Assembly: GCA_030834905.1 (NCBI GenBank)
Contig: JAUQWZ010000004.1
Span: forward strand, 1-64,000
From: Aggregatilineales bacterium
GTDB lineage: Bacteria; Chloroflexota; Anaerolineae; Aggregatilineales; Phototrophicaceae
Direction of reading: 5' to 3'
DNA length: 64,000 bases
The notes below the pieces were generated by a model that did not search any database, had not been told where the DNA came from, and saw nothing but the letters and a program-made list of their open reading frames with translations. The translations under genes and the position numbers were made by a program. This document shows positions 54,058 to 62,288 of the stretch, piece by piece (position 1 is the stretch's first letter; every line of letters begins with the position of its first letter).

Positions 54058-54498
54058 ATGGGGATTGTGCGAATCAGTTTAGACCCGATGAGGAGTCTGA
54101 GCGAGAGAGTTGCTCAAGTTAATGAGCAGACTCATGTTACCCTGTTGGAAGTACTTAGAACCATCGAAACGGTCGAAGTGAAATTACAAGTTCATGTCAA
54201 CGAATGTGAAGCAATCCTAAACAGCGCTCGTGACAGTTTATCATCTTGCTTAGGGCGCGAGAATGCAGAATGTAGTTACGAAGAAGCGCAGGTTCGCGAA
54301 GCAGAGAATCGATTAGAGAATGCGCGCCAAATACTTCGGACTTTCCAAGAGGCAGTTGAAAAATATCAATCAATCGAACCTAATGGGAGACGCTTAGCTG
54401 ACCAAGGGCTTCCCCAAATTACAAGTTATATAGATCGAATATTCGCAACCCTAGATCGACTTCGTGGATTGCAAACTGGACTTGCCAAATCGGATTAA
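54058..54498 (+). CDS. Coiled-coil protein of WXG cluster, 146 aa
   Basis: Long helical protein with an extended coiled coil (residues about 35-110) and a WXG-like length of helix-turn-helix, but without a Trp motif. AAAGGAG precedes the ATG. The position among WXG genes suggests a third secreted or chaperone component. Confidence 0.65.
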   Translation: MGIVRISLDPMRSLSERVAQVNEQTHVTLLEVLRTIETVEVKLQVHVNECEAILNSARDSLSSCLGRENAECSYEEAQVREAENRLENARQILRTFQEAVEKYQSIEPNGRRLADQGLPQITSYIDRIFATLDRLRGLQTGLAKSD

Positions 54499-54509
54499 GG
54501 CTAACAGCA

Positions 54510-54749
54510 TTGAACAATTTTTATCAAGAGATTGATCGTTTGTATGAATTATGGCGCTCGATGCAGCATGAGTTCCTTAATGTCTCAAACGAATGGCACG
54601 GTGATGGTATGCGTTCTTTTACGATCAATTTGTGGGAACCGTGTGAACAAGATGGAACTCGTTACCTCGACGGACTGCGAGATCTAGAGCTTGCCGTTTC
54701 ATATGTGGAAGATTACCTGAATTCCCAACCACATCAATCACTTCACTGA
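54510..54749 (+). CDS. Short WXG-like protein, 79 aa
   Basis: The start is TTG with no clear ribosome-binding site, so the exact start is uncertain. WHG at residues 29-31 sits between two predicted helices, as in WXG100 proteins, but the protein is shorter than usual. It closes the cluster. Confidence 0.6.
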   Translation: MNNFYQEIDRLYELWRSMQHEFLNVSNEWHGDGMRSFTINLWEPCEQDGTRYLDGLRDLELAVSYVEDYLNSQPHQSLH

Positions 54750-54917
54750 ATATCTGCTCTTAACATGTCCTCGCACAACCGCCGACGCGGCGACTCTACA
54801 GCGCGTGATCCCTTCCTCTCAAACACCGGCAGGTAGTACGCTGCCCCCATCCCTGCGGGACGTGACCACCGAACCACCTACCTAAAAAGCCTCCCCTATA
54901 ACCGCAATCGACAAAGC

Positions 54918-54943
54918 GCCGACCTCACGGGGTCGGCTTTTTT
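54918..54943 (+). terminator. Rho-independent terminator of type VII-like cluster
   Basis: GCCGACC and GGTCGGC make a 7-bp perfect stem with a loop of about six bases, followed by TTTTTT. Confidence 0.85.
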
Positions 54944-55036
54944 GTTTGACAGGCTCCTTCCCTGCGCTGTTCCTGCGTGCTTGAGCGGTTGCGCTCAACG
55001 CGCTGGCAGATTCCAGCATGAGAGGGAGTATTCACC

Positions 55037-55969
55037 ATGACTTCTGAGTTCCGCAGCAAGATTCGCCCGTATCCGCGTGCTGCTGTGTACCCAACTGGCT
55101 GGACAGGCGATCTGACGTTCCAGCAAATCTACGACGATCTCACCCATTACGCCTCGAACGTGATGAAGAACTTCGGTGTGTTCGAGGATGAGTTACCCGA
55201 CTGCTTGCAGTTCGGCTTCATGGCGCTGTGGGAAACGCTCGTTGAGCAGCGTGATTTCCTCGCGGAGAAAACGCGCAAGCAGACGGTGTTCTTCATCTTG
55301 GCACGCTGCAAAATCTCAACGATCCGCTACCAAGCGAACCAGTACGACAGCCTCGACGCGCTGATCAAGAGTGACCGTCGTGATACCGCCGACGAGAATG
55401 TGATCGATGGCTTGCAGCACCAACAGGGCGAACGGTGGGCAGTTTGGGCAACCGAAATCGACATGCGGATCGACATCGAGCGGATCATGCACAAACTGGC
55501 GAACAAGTACCTGTCGTCAACGAAACACTTGGTCGCGCTGTATTACCACACAACGCAGGTGGGCAAAGAAGCCGCCGCGAATATCGTCACGACCGACGTG
55601 TGGCGTTGGTATCAGCGCTACGGGTTGTACGTTCAGCAGGAACTCCAGTATGAGTTTGCAGAAGTGTTCTTGGAAACGCACACCTACCCCCCTCCGGGGT
55701 TGTTCGAACAGCCGGTCGAGCATCCGAGTCATGGAAGATTCACTTCGCCTTACCACTGGCGCGAACAGTACAAGCACGGGAATACGGCTCCTGCCGAGGC
55801 ACTGCTGGAGCAGTATCGGCACACGAAATGTGTCTCGGCGGCACTGCGGGCACAGTTGGAAGGGAAAACGTACCGGCAGGCTGCAATCGACAACGGATAC
55901 AGTCCGGCATCCTTTCCGAAATACATGAAGCGGGCGGCGCGATTGCTTAGGGATGCTTATGCCGCGTGA
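55037..55969 (+). CDS. Sigma-70-like regulator, 310 aa
   Basis: The N-terminal half has a region-2-like segment (DELPDCLQFGFMALWETL) and the C-terminal 45 residues a helix-turn-helix (YRQAAIDNGYSPASFPKYMKRAARLL), as in sigma-70-family or phage-type sigma proteins. The middle 130 residues are unrecognised. AGAGGGAG precedes the ATG. It may control excision or transfer genes of the inner element (inference). Confidence 0.6.
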   Translation: MTSEFRSKIRPYPRAAVYPTGWTGDLTFQQIYDDLTHYASNVMKNFGVFEDELPDCLQFGFMALWETLVEQRDFLAEKTRKQTVFFILARCKISTIRYQANQYDSLDALIKSDRRDTADENVIDGLQHQQGERWAVWATEIDMRIDIERIMHKLANKYLSSTKHLVALYYHTTQVGKEAAANIVTTDVWRWYQRYGLYVQQELQYEFAEVFLETHTYPPPGLFEQPVEHPSHGRFTSPYHWREQYKHGNTAPAEALLEQYRHTKCVSAALRAQLEGKTYRQAAIDNGYSPASFPKYMKRAARLLRDAYAA

Positions 55970-56031
55970 GCGCGAAATCATCTTGGCTGGGGACGCTAAC
56001 TCCAGCCATTCTTCGATTCTCGGCAAATACC

Positions 56032-56970
56032 TCACGAATGTGGCCCCAAGAATCGATCCCCGTTGAAGTGAATCAGATGTTCGGGTACTTCGGCGATCCA
56101 GACCTCGGTTTCCCAAGCGATATTCCGCATATGCCGCCGAAACTCTGCAAACGTCGGAAATGCCGTGACGAAGATTTTCCCCGCCGAGCAGTCTTTCAGC
56201 ATGGCGTTGAGTTCAACGATGCGCTTGGGTGTCATGGGTCCGTGCGAAGTGACCACTTCAATCAAGTACAGCCACTTCTTTTCATGCAGATAGAGGATGA
56301 TATCTGGCAGCTTGTCATGCTCGGTGACTGGAACGCCGAGTTCGACAAGCTGTTGGGCGGCGATATACAGGTCTTTATCGGCGGTATCCCCCAGATAGAG
56401 CAGCAGTGCTCCCGACGCAAACTGAGGCGCGAACAACCGGATCACCTGCGCTTGAAGTTGATTATGTTCACCGGGCGAGAGCATGAGCGCCGAACCATCG
56501 GGGACTGTCACTGCTACGCCGACCGCCTGCCGTGAAGCAGCGTACAAGGTGATCAAACTCCCCTGTGTTGTCTTGAAGCGCTCAACTGTACTGTCCCATT
56601 CCGCGCTGCCGTAGGTTCGCACCGCTGCAAGCGCCGCCTCGCTGATCGCATAATGTGCCTTGGGGCTGTTAGTGGGCAGCGAAGGCGCATCCGGGTTGTA
56701 ATCGGCGATCCGTCCCTGCACGAACTGGTGAAGCACCTGACGCCGGAATGTTTCGCGGGTGTTGGGAGCATAAGCGCGATCATAGGCATCACGGATAAAG
56801 TTCATGATTCCTTTGGTCACGGTCAAACTTTGGCGCTGCGCCGATGACCAGCGATCCTCCGGTTTCAGACCGCACAGGGCGAGTAATGTCAGTGCCGCCA
56901 TCTCGTTGTGCTGTGAAGGGGGCATTCCGAGAGCGGCAAGAATTTCTTGAGCTTCGATGATTTCAGGCAT
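56032..56970 (-). CDS. BsuBI/PstI-type restriction endonuclease, 312 aa
   Basis: The C-terminal domain has the PD-(D/E)XK-type arrangement KLPDIILYLHEKKWLYLIEVV with a following TSHGPMTPKRIVEL and IFVTAFPTF, as in BsuBI and PstI. Length about 310 aa matches the family. The start overlaps the methyltransferase stop by 8 bases, so expression is coupled and methylase comes first. The family recognises CTGCAG; I infer that specificity only from homology. Confidence 0.88.
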   Translation of the reverse strand: MPEIIEAQEILAALGMPPSQHNEMAALTLLALCGLKPEDRWSSAQRQSLTVTKGIMNFIRDAYDRAYAPNTRETFRRQVLHQFVQGRIADYNPDAPSLPTNSPKAHYAISEAALAAVRTYGSAEWDSTVERFKTTQGSLITLYAASRQAVGVAVTVPDGSALMLSPGEHNQLQAQVIRLFAPQFASGALLLYLGDTADKDLYIAAQQLVELGVPVTEHDKLPDIILYLHEKKWLYLIEVVTSHGPMTPKRIVELNAMLKDCSAGKIFVTAFPTFAEFRRHMRNIAWETEVWIAEVPEHLIHFNGDRFLGPHS

Positions 56971-58513
56971 ACAGACCTAACAATTCGGTGATGAAGGTAT
57001 CAACAGGGGCATCTGAGCGAGCAGATAACCGTCCCAATTCAATGATCAATTCAAGCGGCGGCAGCGGCAGCGCGCGCAGTTCGGTCGCGCTCACCTGTGT
57101 GTTGCCGCTGAATCTGCGAAAGTAAGTATCCATCAGGTTGCTGTTGAGCAGCACCGCCAGCCCGCGCGTTTCCTCAGTCGATAAATCACCACCCGGTCGG
57201 TAAATGTAATTCAGGTGGTTCTCAATCCCGATAACAGGAGTGTCGAAATCAGTGAGGTATGGCGCTGCGGTCAACCGCTGACGCTCTTCTTTGGCGCTGA
57301 ATCGGCGCAGTAGGACGTAGTTTTTATTCGGGAGCAGCAGTTTATCCGCGCCAGCCGTTCGGATGTATTGTGATTTTTGCCGCACCGGCCACGCACAGCG
57401 CATCGGCTGGACATTCTGCATCCACAGCAAGGGTGCATGTGTAAACGGTACATCGCCGTTCGCACTGACAAACTCGGTTGCCCTGAAAGGGACGACGGGA
57501 CCTGTCGAGATTTCCATGCCATAGGCACGCAAACTGCCCGACCACGCGCGCACGATCTCACCGATAGCATCGTCTTCATCTGTCAGAGAAAGATGCAAGA
57601 TATTGTCCGCTCCAAGCACTTCATCTATTGATTTTCGCCTCTGCACAACCTGAGCGAAATCTGCACTGCTGGCACTGGTTGACAGAATTACGTCACTATC
57701 GCGGTCAGAACGCTCCGCTAACAGAATCAGGCTCTCTTGCAATACCTCATCGAATACATCGCGCCGTGACTCGAACAGATGCACCATGCGAGGACGCATT
57801 TTGCCGAAGAAGTATTCACGGAAGCGGCTGAAATACTGCCCGGCGGCATAGCTGCGCGGCGTGATGAACATCCCATGTCCGCCGGGACGGAGCAGCGCGG
57901 CGCTCACCGCCATGAACAGGGCATAAATATTGGGCTGTCCATGAACAACACGTTCCGCTGCCCGCGCGCGTGAATCAGCCTTCGACAGCTTGAAGTAGGG
58001 CGGATTGGCGATCACGGCATCGAAGGGCTGTGGCGTTGTCCAGTAGAGCGCATCCGCATAAGTCAGGACAAAATCCTCTCGCCGGATCATATACGCCAGT
58101 GAATAACCTCGCTTAGCCATCCACTGCTGCGCGTAGCTTAAGCAGCCTTCCAAGCACTGCGCGAGTTCACCGTCGATCTCGAACGCTTCCAACTCGATGT
58201 CTACAGAGGCGATTTCACAGACTGCACACGCGAGTATCCCCAGTCCGGCACCCGGATCGAGTAGGCGGACAGGTTGACCAGCGAGCGGCAGATGCTCTGC
58301 CATGAATCTGGCGGTTGCCAGAGGCGTGAAATACTGTCCGAGCGCTTTGTCTGATCGATTCCAAGAGAGATACCATTGCCTGACGCGGTGCGCGTAAGCC
58401 GCAGGTAGTTCATCAGGAAATGCGTGTGGGAGATTAATCGCCATTACTTTCAAACCGCTGTCATTGAACAGATTTGCTAAAGTCTCATTGTAGCCGAATT
58501 CGCCAGAAATCAT
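56963..58513 (-). CDS. N6-adenine DNA methyltransferase (PstI/BsuBI partner), 516 aa
   Basis: Motifs for S-adenosylmethionine (LLDPGAGLG, near residue 88) and catalysis (VIANPPYF, near residue 167) are present in the gamma-class order, with FTPLATARFMAEHL before motif I. The C-terminal part should be target recognition. The start is uncertain: ATG 58513 lacks a clear ribosome-binding site, and ATG 58444 (MAINLPHAF) is possible. It protects DNA from the endonuclease downstream. As a selfish pair it would favour retention of the inner element. Confidence 0.88.
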   Translation of the reverse strand: MISGEFGYNETLANLFNDSGLKVMAINLPHAFPDELPAAYAHRVRQWYLSWNRSDKALGQYFTPLATARFMAEHLPLAGQPVRLLDPGAGLGILACAVCEIASVDIELEAFEIDGELAQCLEGCLSYAQQWMAKRGYSLAYMIRREDFVLTYADALYWTTPQPFDAVIANPPYFKLSKADSRARAAERVVHGQPNIYALFMAVSAALLRPGGHGMFITPRSYAAGQYFSRFREYFFGKMRPRMVHLFESRRDVFDEVLQESLILLAERSDRDSDVILSTSASSADFAQVVQRRKSIDEVLGADNILHLSLTDEDDAIGEIVRAWSGSLRAYGMEISTGPVVPFRATEFVSANGDVPFTHAPLLWMQNVQPMRCAWPVRQKSQYIRTAGADKLLLPNKNYVLLRRFSAKEERQRLTAAPYLTDFDTPVIGIENHLNYIYRPGGDLSTEETRGLAVLLNSNLMDTYFRRFSGNTQVSATELRALPLPPLELIIELGRLSARSDAPVDTFITELLGLYA

Positions 58514-58551
58514 AGAATCGTGAGTAGAAGTAACGTGATGAGGAGCAAAAC

Positions 58552-59139
58552 ATGTCCAAAACCACAGCGCCTGTGTTCCAGATCAAGATCACACTTCGGG
58601 ATAGTAATCCACCCATTTGGCGGCGCGTTCTCGTCTCTAGCGAAACGAACCTGTCCCAACTGCACGACATCATACAGACAGCGATGGGCTGGAAAGACAG
58701 TCATCTGCACAAGTTCACCATCGGAATAGTTACTTTCTCTGCCTATTATGAACCCGGCAATCTGGAGGAACTCGTCGCGATCGATGAGCGCTATGTGAAA
58801 CTGCTGCAATTGGTCGCCCCATTTCGACCGTTTCATGGTGATTTCCACTTCGCCTTTGAATACGAATACGACTTTGGCGATACCTGGACGCATGACGTGG
58901 TATTTGAGGATATCCTTGATCCCGATCCTAAGCACAAAGTGCCGATTTGCATTGGGGGAGAGCGTGCCTGCCCGCCAGAGGATGTCGGCGGGATATACGG
59001 TTACGAAACCTTTGTCGAAGCGATCAAGAACCCGGATCATCCCGAACACGAAACCTACACCGAATGGATGGGACGTGAGTTCGATCCCGCAGTGTTTGAT
59101 GTGAATGCAGTCAACGAGGCGCTGCGCGGGCTGAAGTAA
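58552..59139 (+). CDS. pRiA4b ORF-3-like protein, 195 aa
   Basis: Family signature throughout: NPPIWRRVLV, LHDIIQTAMGW, HLHKFTIG, YEYDFGDTWTHDVVFEDIL, GGERACPPEDVGG and a GYETF. This is the plasmid pRiA4b ORF-3 family, frequent on plasmids and integrative elements, of unknown function. ATG 58552 follows GATGAGGAGC. It runs in operon with the next gene, 14 bases apart. Confidence 0.9.
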   Translation: MSKTTAPVFQIKITLRDSNPPIWRRVLVSSETNLSQLHDIIQTAMGWKDSHLHKFTIGIVTFSAYYEPGNLEELVAIDERYVKLLQLVAPFRPFHGDFHFAFEYEYDFGDTWTHDVVFEDILDPDPKHKVPICIGGERACPPEDVGGIYGYETFVEAIKNPDHPEHETYTEWMGREFDPAVFDVNAVNEALRGLK

Positions 59140-59153
59140 GTGAGGATAACCAG

Positions 59154-59675
59154 ATGCAAAAGGTGAAAATCAAACGCAGTGATTTTGAACTCTCATTTGA
59201 ACTTGGCAGCGACGAAACGACAGCCTATCTGGACACGGAAGACGGCAATGTAGTGATGATTGAAGACTACGCTGAGCATCGTCTCGACGATATCATCACC
59301 GAGGAGGAGACGCTTGAAGCGATAGAAGCGGCCATCCAAACCCATGCAGAGCTGTCAGATTGGGAACGTGAGCAGATGCTGGCAGCCATTCGGATAGAGT
59401 GGGATGATGCCAAACGATATCGCCTTATTCCCAAACAAGACTCGCAGCAGGGTTATCGTGATATGCAAGAGTTCATCTGGTCGCTTGAAGATGATCATCT
59501 GCGTGAACTTCTTGAGATTGCTATTCAGGGATCGGGAGCGTTCCGGCGGTTTAAGGACGCACTGTACCGCTATCCAGAAGCCCAAGCCGAGTGGTTCAAG
59601 TTTCGAGATGCGCACCAGCATGAGCGATTGCTTGAATGGTTTGCCCATGAAGAGATTGAACCTGAGTTTGAGTAA
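59154..59675 (+). CDS. Unrecognised acidic protein, 173 aa
   Basis: Acidic and helical after a beta-rich N-terminal 40 residues. The second half (LRELLEIAIQGSGAFRRFKDALYRYPEAQAEWF) resembles small UPF0158-like proteins, often seen beside pRiA4b ORF-3 genes. GTGAGGATA precedes the ATG. No membrane segment or catalytic motif. Confidence 0.65.
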   Translation: MQKVKIKRSDFELSFELGSDETTAYLDTEDGNVVMIEDYAEHRLDDIITEEETLEAIEAAIQTHAELSDWEREQMLAAIRIEWDDAKRYRLIPKQDSQQGYRDMQEFIWSLEDDHLRELLEIAIQGSGAFRRFKDALYRYPEAQAEWFKFRDAHQHERLLEWFAHEEIEPEFE

Positions 59676-59798
59676 CTCACAATGCGTATCTATAACATGA
59701 ACTTTTGTTCTTCTGGAAGTTTACATCGCGATCCCGGAATCTTCCAGCGCTCAACTGGAATATTTCAGTAGTTTGCCGATCCCACTTTGATAAGCTGA

Positions 59799-59831
59799 GT
59801 TCATCGGTAAAACCCGGAGCAAACGATGAAC
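59799..59831. promoter_or_regulatory. Inverted repeat before the recombinase leader genes
   Basis: GTTCATCG (59799-59806) and CGATGAAC (59824-59831) form an 8-bp inverted repeat 53 bases before the ATG of the 65-residue gene. It could be an operator. The rest of 59676-59883 shows repeated CTTCCAG/CTGGAA words but no gene. Confidence 0.35.
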
Positions 59832-59883
59832 CGGCAGCACAGTTTTTCTCAACAACTGAATAGCACAACAGGGGTGAAAATCG

Positions 59884-60081
59884 ATGCACGATGAACTGCG
59901 CGATACGCCCCTACATCCTGAAGAACGCATCAATCTGGTGGACGTGTGCCGCCAGATCATGCGGATTGTTGCGCGTTTGGAAACTCAGTCTTATACTGAC
60001 GATATTGAACGCCAGACCGCCGAGCGCCAACCCGACGATCTGGCTGACCCCGCGAGTGATTGTGACTCACCGCAGGGCTAG
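59884..60081 (+). CDS. Small acidic protein upstream of recombinase, 65 aa
   Basis: ATG 59884 follows AGGGGTG at good spacing. The peptide has one helix (INLVDVCRQIMRIVARLE) and an acidic disordered tail. Its position, about 100 bases before the recombinase, suggests a recombination directionality factor or a regulator, but no sequence feature proves it. Confidence 0.5.
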   Translation: MHDELRDTPLHPEERINLVDVCRQIMRIVARLETQSYTDDIERQTAERQPDDLADPASDCDSPQG

Positions 60082-60098
60082 ACGCATTGTATATCAAG

Positions 60099-60143
60099 CG
60101 CCTTGCTCTTGCCGTATTTTCACTCACGGGAGCAGGGCGTTTT
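60099..60143 (+). terminator. Attenuator-like hairpin before the recombinase
   Basis: CGCCTTGCTC (60099-60108) pairs with GAGCAGGGCG (60130-60139), ten pairs including one G-T, followed by TTTT. It lies between the 65-residue gene and the recombinase start, so it may reduce read-through into the recombinase. Confidence 0.6.
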
Positions 60144-60159
60144 GTATTGGAGGCAAACA

Positions 60160-60195
60160 ATGAAAAGGACAACCGAATCATGCCGCGTCCGTTGA
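60160..60195 (+). CDS. Possible leader peptide MKRTTESCRVR
   Basis: An 11-residue frame with a strong ribosome-binding site (TTGGAGG, 7 bases before ATG) overlaps the recombinase ATG at 60180 in another frame and stops at 60195. Translation of the leader could feed ribosomes to the recombinase start, or the site may simply serve a longer recombinase. Confidence 0.35.
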   Translation: MKRTTESCRVR

Positions 60196-62288
60196 AACGC
60201 CCTGAACAGCCGATTGACCCGTACAAGGCACAGCCCTTGCCGTTGGGTCGTCCGGCAGCCGTCTACTACCGCCAGTCGTCCGAGGGGCAAATTGGCAATA
60301 TCATGACGACGCTGCAAACCATCGACATGATCGAGCATCTGCTGCATCAAGGCTATGTGCGCGAGAATGTCGCCATGATTGACGCGGATGCGGCGGTCAG
60401 CGGAACCAAGAAAATCCGTGAGCGCAAAGGCATGTCTCAGCTTTACGATCTGATCGAGGCGGGTCAGATTGGCTTGGTCGCCGCGCAGGACGTAGACCGC
60501 TTCTTCCGTGACGTGACGATGATCGAAACGAATCTGTTCATTGATGCCTGCAAACGCAATAACGTGCAGGTGATGACCCCGCGCATGGTCTATGACTTCG
60601 CTCATCCGGTGATGGGATCGTCGCATATCAAGATGTTCCGCGAGGAAGCGCAGCGCGCCGCTGATTACCTCGAATACCAGATTCGGGGGCGTTTGGTGAA
60701 GGCGCGGCACAGCCGGAGCGCCGGGGGTATGTGGACAGGGCGCAAGATTCTTCCCGGTTTCATAGTGGACTGCCGCGCCAAAGTGGACGAGCAGCGCAAT
60801 CCCGACTTTCGCAAGTACAAGCGTTTCGACTTGTATGCTGACGTAATCCTGCGCTACTTCGAGATTTTCCGCGAGAACAATGGCAATTTGCATCAGACGT
60901 GGCATCAGATCAACGAACATGGACCGTACTTCCCAGATATTCCAGAGGGCGCAGTGCCCGAAGGGTTCAAGGCAACGGATCATCTCAAGCGGCGTTCGCC
61001 TTTCACCAATGGGCTAACTCCTTCTCACACCGGCTTGACCTACATGTTGGTCAACGTCGCCTACATCGGGCATTGGATTCACATGGGGGCGGTGGTGCAG
61101 TGGAACAATCACGAGGCAATCATCCCGCTCGACCTCTTCATGTACGCCTACAACCGCCTGTCACCGACCGATTTTCACGGCGATCCCAATCCGCAGTATG
61201 TCCCCTATCGCCCATGGACGCGGCACGACAAAGCCGAGCGCCGTACCGTTACGCCGCCCACCTATTCCGGACTGATCTTCACCGATGATATTCCGCATCT
61301 TCCCCACAAGCGGTTGGCATCGGTGTGGAAAACCGATACGGGCAAATATCAATATCAGTTGTACGAGTATCATGTGCGCTCGAACGTCTGGAACATCAAA
61401 ACGTTCATCGTCGATGGGCTGATCGACGAGATGCTGCTCGAACGGCTGCGGGCGACGACGATTGACGAGGCGGCATGGGCAGTAGCGCTGGCGAGTTTCG
61501 AGAACGTCGATCAAGCCGAGGTGCGGCGGCTGAAGGCGGCGATCCGGCAGGCGGAAACGGCGAAAGACAACATCATCGCCAGCTTGGGTCTGCTTTCCAA
61601 TGCCGAGATGGTCGCCCGCGCTCAAGCACATTTCGAGAAGGCGGATTACGAGATCACCAATCTGCGGATTGAACTGGCGCAGATCGAGTCTGGCAAACAG
61701 CGTTTGCGTTCATTGGTTGAGGCTCGTCCAGCGCTAGAACTGGTCATCGCTCGCTGGGACGATGTACCGAGCGAAGAGAAGCGGGCGCTGTTTGAGGCAT
61801 TCGCGCATTACGTGAAAGTGAGCAAGATCAGCCGACATACCAAACAGGTAGTCGTCTACTGGCGTGATGGCACCACCTCGCAGCGCAGCAGCACGCACAA
61901 GAGTCTCGGTTATTTCTGGGAAGACCCTGACTTGGAAAGATTGCGGGGGATGGTCGAAGGGGATGTCGATCAATGGGAGATTCTGCGCGCCTTCCCGGAT
62001 TACACGTGGAAAGCGCTGCAAGAGCGCTACGCCTACAACTTTGGGAACGGACACTGGCGTAACGAGTACGCCGGACACAAACCCTACGGACGCTACACGC
62101 GCTGGCGCGGCACCGAGGAATTCAAAGACCCCACCCTTCAGGCGGCACAACTGGTGACGAGTGACGGCTCGATTGATCGACCATCAGCGCCTTCTTACGC
62201 CGGGTGCGGAATGTCTTTGCGGCTTCGATCAGGAAGTCGAGCAGCGACGGATGCCGCATCAGGCGGTAGACCTCATCGACAGCGATGA
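60180..62288 (+). CDS. Large serine recombinase of inner element, 702 aa integrated form
   Basis: The N-terminal resolvase domain has the catalytic serine context VYYRQSSEGQ (Ser33) and the AQDVDRFFRD segment. A recombinase domain and a coiled coil (VRRLKAAIRQAETAKDN) follow. The usual zinc-ribbon cysteines are missing (region near residue 405 has His instead). ATG 60180 is chosen; the frame reaches back to 60087 without a better site. The gene runs through the right att core. Its last 36 residues are encoded by virB4 DNA, so codons 1-666 are its own. It catalyses integration and, with a directionality factor, excision. Confidence 0.9.
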   Translation: MPRPLKRPEQPIDPYKAQPLPLGRPAAVYYRQSSEGQIGNIMTTLQTIDMIEHLLHQGYVRENVAMIDADAAVSGTKKIRERKGMSQLYDLIEAGQIGLVAAQDVDRFFRDVTMIETNLFIDACKRNNVQVMTPRMVYDFAHPVMGSSHIKMFREEAQRAADYLEYQIRGRLVKARHSRSAGGMWTGRKILPGFIVDCRAKVDEQRNPDFRKYKRFDLYADVILRYFEIFRENNGNLHQTWHQINEHGPYFPDIPEGAVPEGFKATDHLKRRSPFTNGLTPSHTGLTYMLVNVAYIGHWIHMGAVVQWNNHEAIIPLDLFMYAYNRLSPTDFHGDPNPQYVPYRPWTRHDKAERRTVTPPTYSGLIFTDDIPHLPHKRLASVWKTDTGKYQYQLYEYHVRSNVWNIKTFIVDGLIDEMLLERLRATTIDEAAWAVALASFENVDQAEVRRLKAAIRQAETAKDNIIASLGLLSNAEMVARAQAHFEKADYEITNLRIELAQIESGKQRLRSLVEARPALELVIARWDDVPSEEKRALFEAFAHYVKVSKISRHTKQVVVYWRDGTTSQRSSTHKSLGYFWEDPDLERLRGMVEGDVDQWEILRAFPDYTWKALQERYAYNFGNGHWRNEYAGHKPYGRYTRWRGTEEFKDPTLQAAQLVTSDGSIDRPSAPSYAGCGMSLRLRSGSRAATDAASGGRPHRQR

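Larger units (their letters stand above)
36164..62177 (+). mobile_element. Integrated 26-kb element inside virB4
   Basis: Boundaries are set by the two virB4 halves and the shared TGAT. The element encodes its own serine recombinase at the right end, ParM/ParR-like partition, a relaxase module, a primase-helicase with iteron-like repeats, a restriction-modification pair and a type VII-like cluster. It thus has the parts of a mobilisable plasmid. No type IV secretion genes are seen inside it, so it probably depends on another conjugative apparatus. Confidence 0.85.
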
